A stretch of 7,299 nucleotides of DNA from DASQUP01 sp035641235 (GTDB lineage: Bacteria > Actinomycetota > CADDZG01 > WHSQ01). The notes beneath the pieces were generated by a model that was not told the DNA's origin, did no database searches, and saw nothing but the letters and a program-made list of their open reading frames with translations. The stretch is taken from the NCBI GenBank assembly GCA_035641235.1, contig DASQUP010000150.1:1-7299 (forward strand). Reading direction: 5' to 3'. Positions 5,523 to 7,299 of the stretch are shown piece by piece (within the stretch, counting starts at the first letter, position 1; the number at the start of each line of letters is the position of its first letter). The position numbers and the translations under genes are program-made.

Positions 5523-6558
5523 CCACCTTGAGCGCCCGGCGCGCACGAAATAGCTCGTACCCTCTCGGCGCGTCGTCCAAGGCGATCCTGTGGGTTATGA
5601 CTTTCGTCGGATCGAGTTCGCCCACGGCAACCGCCGCGGCGCAGTCGCGCCAGTGTGCCTGCACGTTGGCCATCCCGGAGAACCTGATGTCCAGTCCACG
5701 AACCCACATCCTGCCCATGGGAAGCTCGTAGCGTTCAGCGCCGTAAACCCCCACGACCGTGACGCGACCACCGTCCCTTACGCAGCGCGTGGCGAGCTTC
5801 ACGACCGGCACCGCACCGACTGCGTCCAGGGCGATATCGGCACCAGCGCCAGATGTGGCGGCCAGAACCGCGTCGGGAAGGTCCGCGCCGGCGGCAACCG
5901 TCTCGAAGCCCATCTGATCACCGGCGAACCTCGCCCTGTCCGCGTCCGAGTCCGCAACCAAAACTCTCGCCCCTGTACGCCGGGCACCCGCCGCACAGAA
6001 AAGCCCGACCGGCCCCGCCCCGATCACCAGCACCGTGTCGTCCGCCCCGATCTCCGACAATGCGGCGGCGTAGAACCCGGTCGCCAGGATGTCGCCGCAG
6101 AACAGAACCTGTTCGTCGTCAAGCGTTTCGAGTTCGGCGTCCATCGGAAGGAGGTTGGTGGCCGCGTGAGGGACCCTCACGGCCTCGGCCTGGGCACCAT
6201 CGAGATCGCCCGACAAACTGCCCATTCCGAGAGCGCGACGCTCCAGGCAGAAGTTGTAGCGGCCCGCCGAGCAATGCGGGCATCGGCCGCATGCGATCAG
6301 AAACGACCCGAGCACTCGCTGGCCTTCCGTGAAGGAAGTCGCCCCCGAGCCTGCGGCGACGACCGTCCCCACGAATTCGTGCCCGATCACGCTTCCCGGG
6401 CGCATCCCCGGCGTCTTGCCGTCCAGGAGATGGAGGTCCGACCCGCAGATCGCCGTCGTGTTTACCGCCACGACGGCGTCGTCGGCCTCGACTGGTCGCG
6501 GCTCGGGCACGTCCTCGACCGCAACCGCACCGGGGCCGGCGAACACAACCGCCTTCAC
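5509..6558 (-). CDS. Zinc-dependent medium-chain alcohol dehydrogenase
   Basis: The 349-residue product is a complete MDR-superfamily dehydrogenase. Catalytic zinc ligands are Cys38 (ICGSDLH), His60-Glu61 (GHEFVG) and probably Asp156 (CGDILATG). The four structural-zinc cysteines are 90, 93, 96 and 104 (CGRCPHCSAGRYNFC). The nucleotide-binding glycine motif is GAGPVG at 180-185, and the acidic residue Asp203 after the second strand (VLVADSD) suggests NAD rather than NADP. The GD-I-L-x-TG region resembles formaldehyde or threonine dehydrogenase-like members, but the substrate is not known. The start is taken as the GTG at 6558 because it gives the canonical MKAVVF terminus; the frame stays open upstream to 7116, yet that part lies antisense to the mycoredoxin and rhodanese genes and has no family similarity. 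The Shine-Dalgarno is weak (GGTAGGCGGTGGGG region). The gene faces the receiver gene with a 14-bp overlap. Confidence 0.92.
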   Translation of the reverse strand: MKAVVFAGPGAVAVEDVPEPRPVEADDAVVAVNTTAICGSDLHLLDGKTPGMRPGSVIGHEFVGTVVAAGSGATSFTEGQRVLGSFLIACGRCPHCSAGRYNFCLERRALGMGSLSGDLDGAQAEAVRVPHAATNLLPMDAELETLDDEQVLFCGDILATGFYAAALSEIGADDTVLVIGAGPVGLFCAAGARRTGARVLVADSDADRARFAGDQMGFETVAAGADLPDAVLAATSGAGADIALDAVGAVPVVKLATRCVRDGGRVTVVGVYGAERYELPMGRMWVRGLDIRFSGMANVQAHWRDCAAAVAVGELDPTKVITHRIALDDAPRGYELFRARRALKVVMTP

Positions 6559-6573
6559 GCCCCACCGCCTACC

Positions 6574-6601
6574 GGGAATACGCGCGGGGCACGGGAGTGT
6601 T
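6574..6601 (+). promoter_or_regulatory. Candidate SigH/SigR-type promoter for the mycoredoxin gene
   Basis: GGGAAT at 6574-6579 and TGTT at 6598-6601, separated by 18 bp, resemble the GGAA(T/C)-N17-19-(C)GTT promoters used by the thiol-stress ECF sigma factors SigR of Streptomyces and SigH of mycobacteria. The element faces the mycoredoxin gene, about 100 bp upstream of its ATG, and mycoredoxin and thioredoxin genes are typical members of such regulons. A poorer match, GGAAC at 6653-6657 with GGTAC 19 bp on, lies closer. The motif is short, so chance is possible. Confidence 0.35.
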
Positions 6602-6610
6602 GGGAGTGTC
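6593..6610 (+). repeat. Tandem 9-bp repeat GGGAGTGT(T/C)
   Basis: Two adjacent 9-bp units, identical in eight of nine positions, lie in the divergent gap between the dehydrogenase and mycoredoxin genes and overlap the candidate -10 of the stress promoter. A perfect 10-bp palindrome CCCTGCAGGG follows at 6631-6640. Either could be a regulator site; no known consensus is recognised. Confidence 0.3.
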
Positions 6611-6702
6611 GCGGGGCCGCATTCTGCGCACCCTGCAGGGGATAAACCCGTCGGAACTTTGCGGACATCTACAGAAGGTACCGCCGGAACACGGGGAGTC
6701 GA

Positions 6703-6948
6703 ATGGCCCGCACCAAACCCGTAACTCTGTTCACCACGCAGTGGTGTGGTTATTGTCGTCGGTTGAAACGGCAGATGGAGGACGCGGGGATCGCGTATTC
6801 CGAGATAGACGTCGACGTGGACACCCACCACGACAAACGGATAATCGCTGCGAGCGGGGGATTTCGGACCGTGCCGACGGCAGAGATCGAGGGCCGTCTG
6901 CTCGTGAATCCGAGCCTGGAAGAAGTCACAGCGGCCGTTGCCGGCTAA
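6703..6948 (+). CDS. mrx1: Mycoredoxin-like glutaredoxin-fold protein
   Basis: The 81-residue product has the length and landmarks of mycoredoxin-1: redox motif Trp14-Cys15-Gly-Tyr-Cys18 followed by RRLK, the cis-proline region TVP at 56-58 preceded by SGGFR, and the late GRLLVNPSLEEV segment. Mycoredoxins reduce protein-mycothiol mixed disulfides using mycothiol in place of glutathione, which is specific to actinobacteria. A general thioredoxin-like NrdH or glutaredoxin role is the alternative, but the WCGYC plus NPS pattern favours mycoredoxin. It is cytoplasmic, with no signal peptide. GGGGAG at 6693-6698 precedes the ATG by 4 nt. It is divergent from the dehydrogenase, and the rhodanese gene follows after 25 bp, so the two are probably one transcript. 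A thiol-stress-type promoter may lie upstream. Confidence 0.88.
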   Translation: MARTKPVTLFTTQWCGYCRRLKRQMEDAGIAYSEIDVDVDTHHDKRIIAASGGFRTVPTAEIEGRLLVNPSLEEVTAAVAG

Positions 6949-6973
6949 TTTCTCCGTATTGTAAGGTGCGAAT

Positions 6974-7299
6974 ATGACGAACTTCCGAGAGCTCTTGAAG
7001 CAGGTCAAGGAGCAGGTCGGGGAGACCTCTGCGGAGGAGGTCTTTGCCCGGCTGGAGGGCCCGGGCAAGCCCTCGCTCCTGGATGTGCGTGAGGACGATG
7101 AGGTGGCGAACGGCATCGTCCCCAGCGCCCGGCATCTATCGCGGGCTCACTTCGAGAGCCGCGTCGAGGACGTGCTCCCCGACAAGGATGCCGAGATCGT
7201 TGTCTATTGCCAGAGCGGCGTCCGCAGCGCCTTTGCGGCGCGCACCCTCCAGGATCTCGGGTACTCGAACGTGTCGTCCATGAGGGGCGGATTCACCCG
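6974..7299 (+). CDS. Rhodanese-domain protein, cut by right window edge
   Basis: Of this gene 108 codons are visible and the frame is open to the edge. Residues 1-20 form a helical lead-in (MTNFRELLKQVKEQVGE). A rhodanese domain follows, with LLDVRE near 35-40, a diverged substrate-loop region (GIVPSARH near 48-54) and the active-site loop Cys79-Gln-Ser-Gly-Val-Arg84. Cys79 would carry the persulfide in sulfur transfer. The visible part could be a single-domain sulfurtransferase of about 110-130 residues. From memory of family layout, similar N-termini also begin longer actinobacterial MoeB/ThiF-type adenylyltransferases, which would make this a sulfur-carrier activating enzyme; the window ends before this can be judged. 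AAGGTG at 6963-6968 gives a reasonable Shine-Dalgarno. It lies 25 bp after the mycoredoxin stop, so the two are probably co-expressed. Confidence 0.85.
   Translation, partial: MTNFRELLKQVKEQVGETSAEEVFARLEGPGKPSLLDVREDDEVANGIVPSARHLSRAHFESRVEDVLPDKDAEIVVYCQSGVRSAFAARTLQDLGYSNVSSMRGGFT

Noticed and set aside
5590..6645. Rightward open frame of 351 codons antisense to the dehydrogenase
   Set aside because: Its product is rich in Arg, Pro, His and Gly with no recognisable domain, as expected for the complement of a GC-rich gene, while the opposite strand encodes a complete dehydrogenase with all zinc ligands.
6559..7116. Long in-frame leftward extension of the dehydrogenase gene
   Set aside because: It runs antisense to the mycoredoxin and rhodanese genes and has no dehydrogenase similarity, whereas the GTG at 6558 gives the canonical MKAVVF start of the family.

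Overview
The window is a stretch of GC-rich bacterial chromosome, most likely from an actinomycete (Actinomycetota), possibly an uncultured lineage. The evidence is the GC-rich codon use, a luciferase-like oxidoreductase of the F420-associated type, a mycoredoxin-type glutaredoxin (a partner of mycothiol, the actinobacterial thiol), a short TatA with glutamate at position 8, and GTG and TTG starts. I see no rRNA, tRNA, CRISPR array, transposase or phage gene. It reads as ordinary chromosomal housekeeping and signalling sequence with compact gene packing.

Left part (1-1747). A two-CBS-domain protein runs leftward off the window edge. It is divergent, across 88 bp, from a rightward pair: an LLM-class (probably F420-dependent) oxidoreductase, then 16 bp later a small TatA/E-type translocase protein carrying a C-terminal four-cysteine zinc ribbon.

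Regulatory gap (1748-2030). These 283 bp hold no convincing gene. They contain three GGGTGAA direct repeats exactly 22 bp apart, a 7-bp inverted repeat, a perfect 16-bp palindrome, a weak candidate promoter and a hairpin just upstream of a strong Shine-Dalgarno sequence.

Signalling operon (2031-5522). Three rightward genes overlap at their ends, by 8 bp and then by 4 bp. They encode a protein with an N-terminal DNA-binding-type helix-turn-helix, a GAF domain and an HD-GYP domain (probable cyclic-di-GMP phosphodiesterase); a two-transmembrane PAS-containing sensor histidine kinase; and a stand-alone CheY-like receiver. The receiver has no output domain, so the inferred circuit is kinase to receiver by phosphotransfer, with the HTH-GAF-HD-GYP protein as a co-expressed second-messenger or DNA-level output. 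This is the most interesting part of the window.

Right part (5509-7299). A leftward zinc-dependent medium-chain alcohol dehydrogenase meets the receiver tail to tail with a 14-bp overlap. Across a 144-bp divergent gap lies a rightward mycoredoxin gene followed 25 bp later by a rhodanese-domain protein that runs off the right edge. The gap holds a candidate SigH/SigR-type (oxidative-stress sigma factor) promoter facing the mycoredoxin, which would fit a thiol-redox and sulfur-transfer pair.
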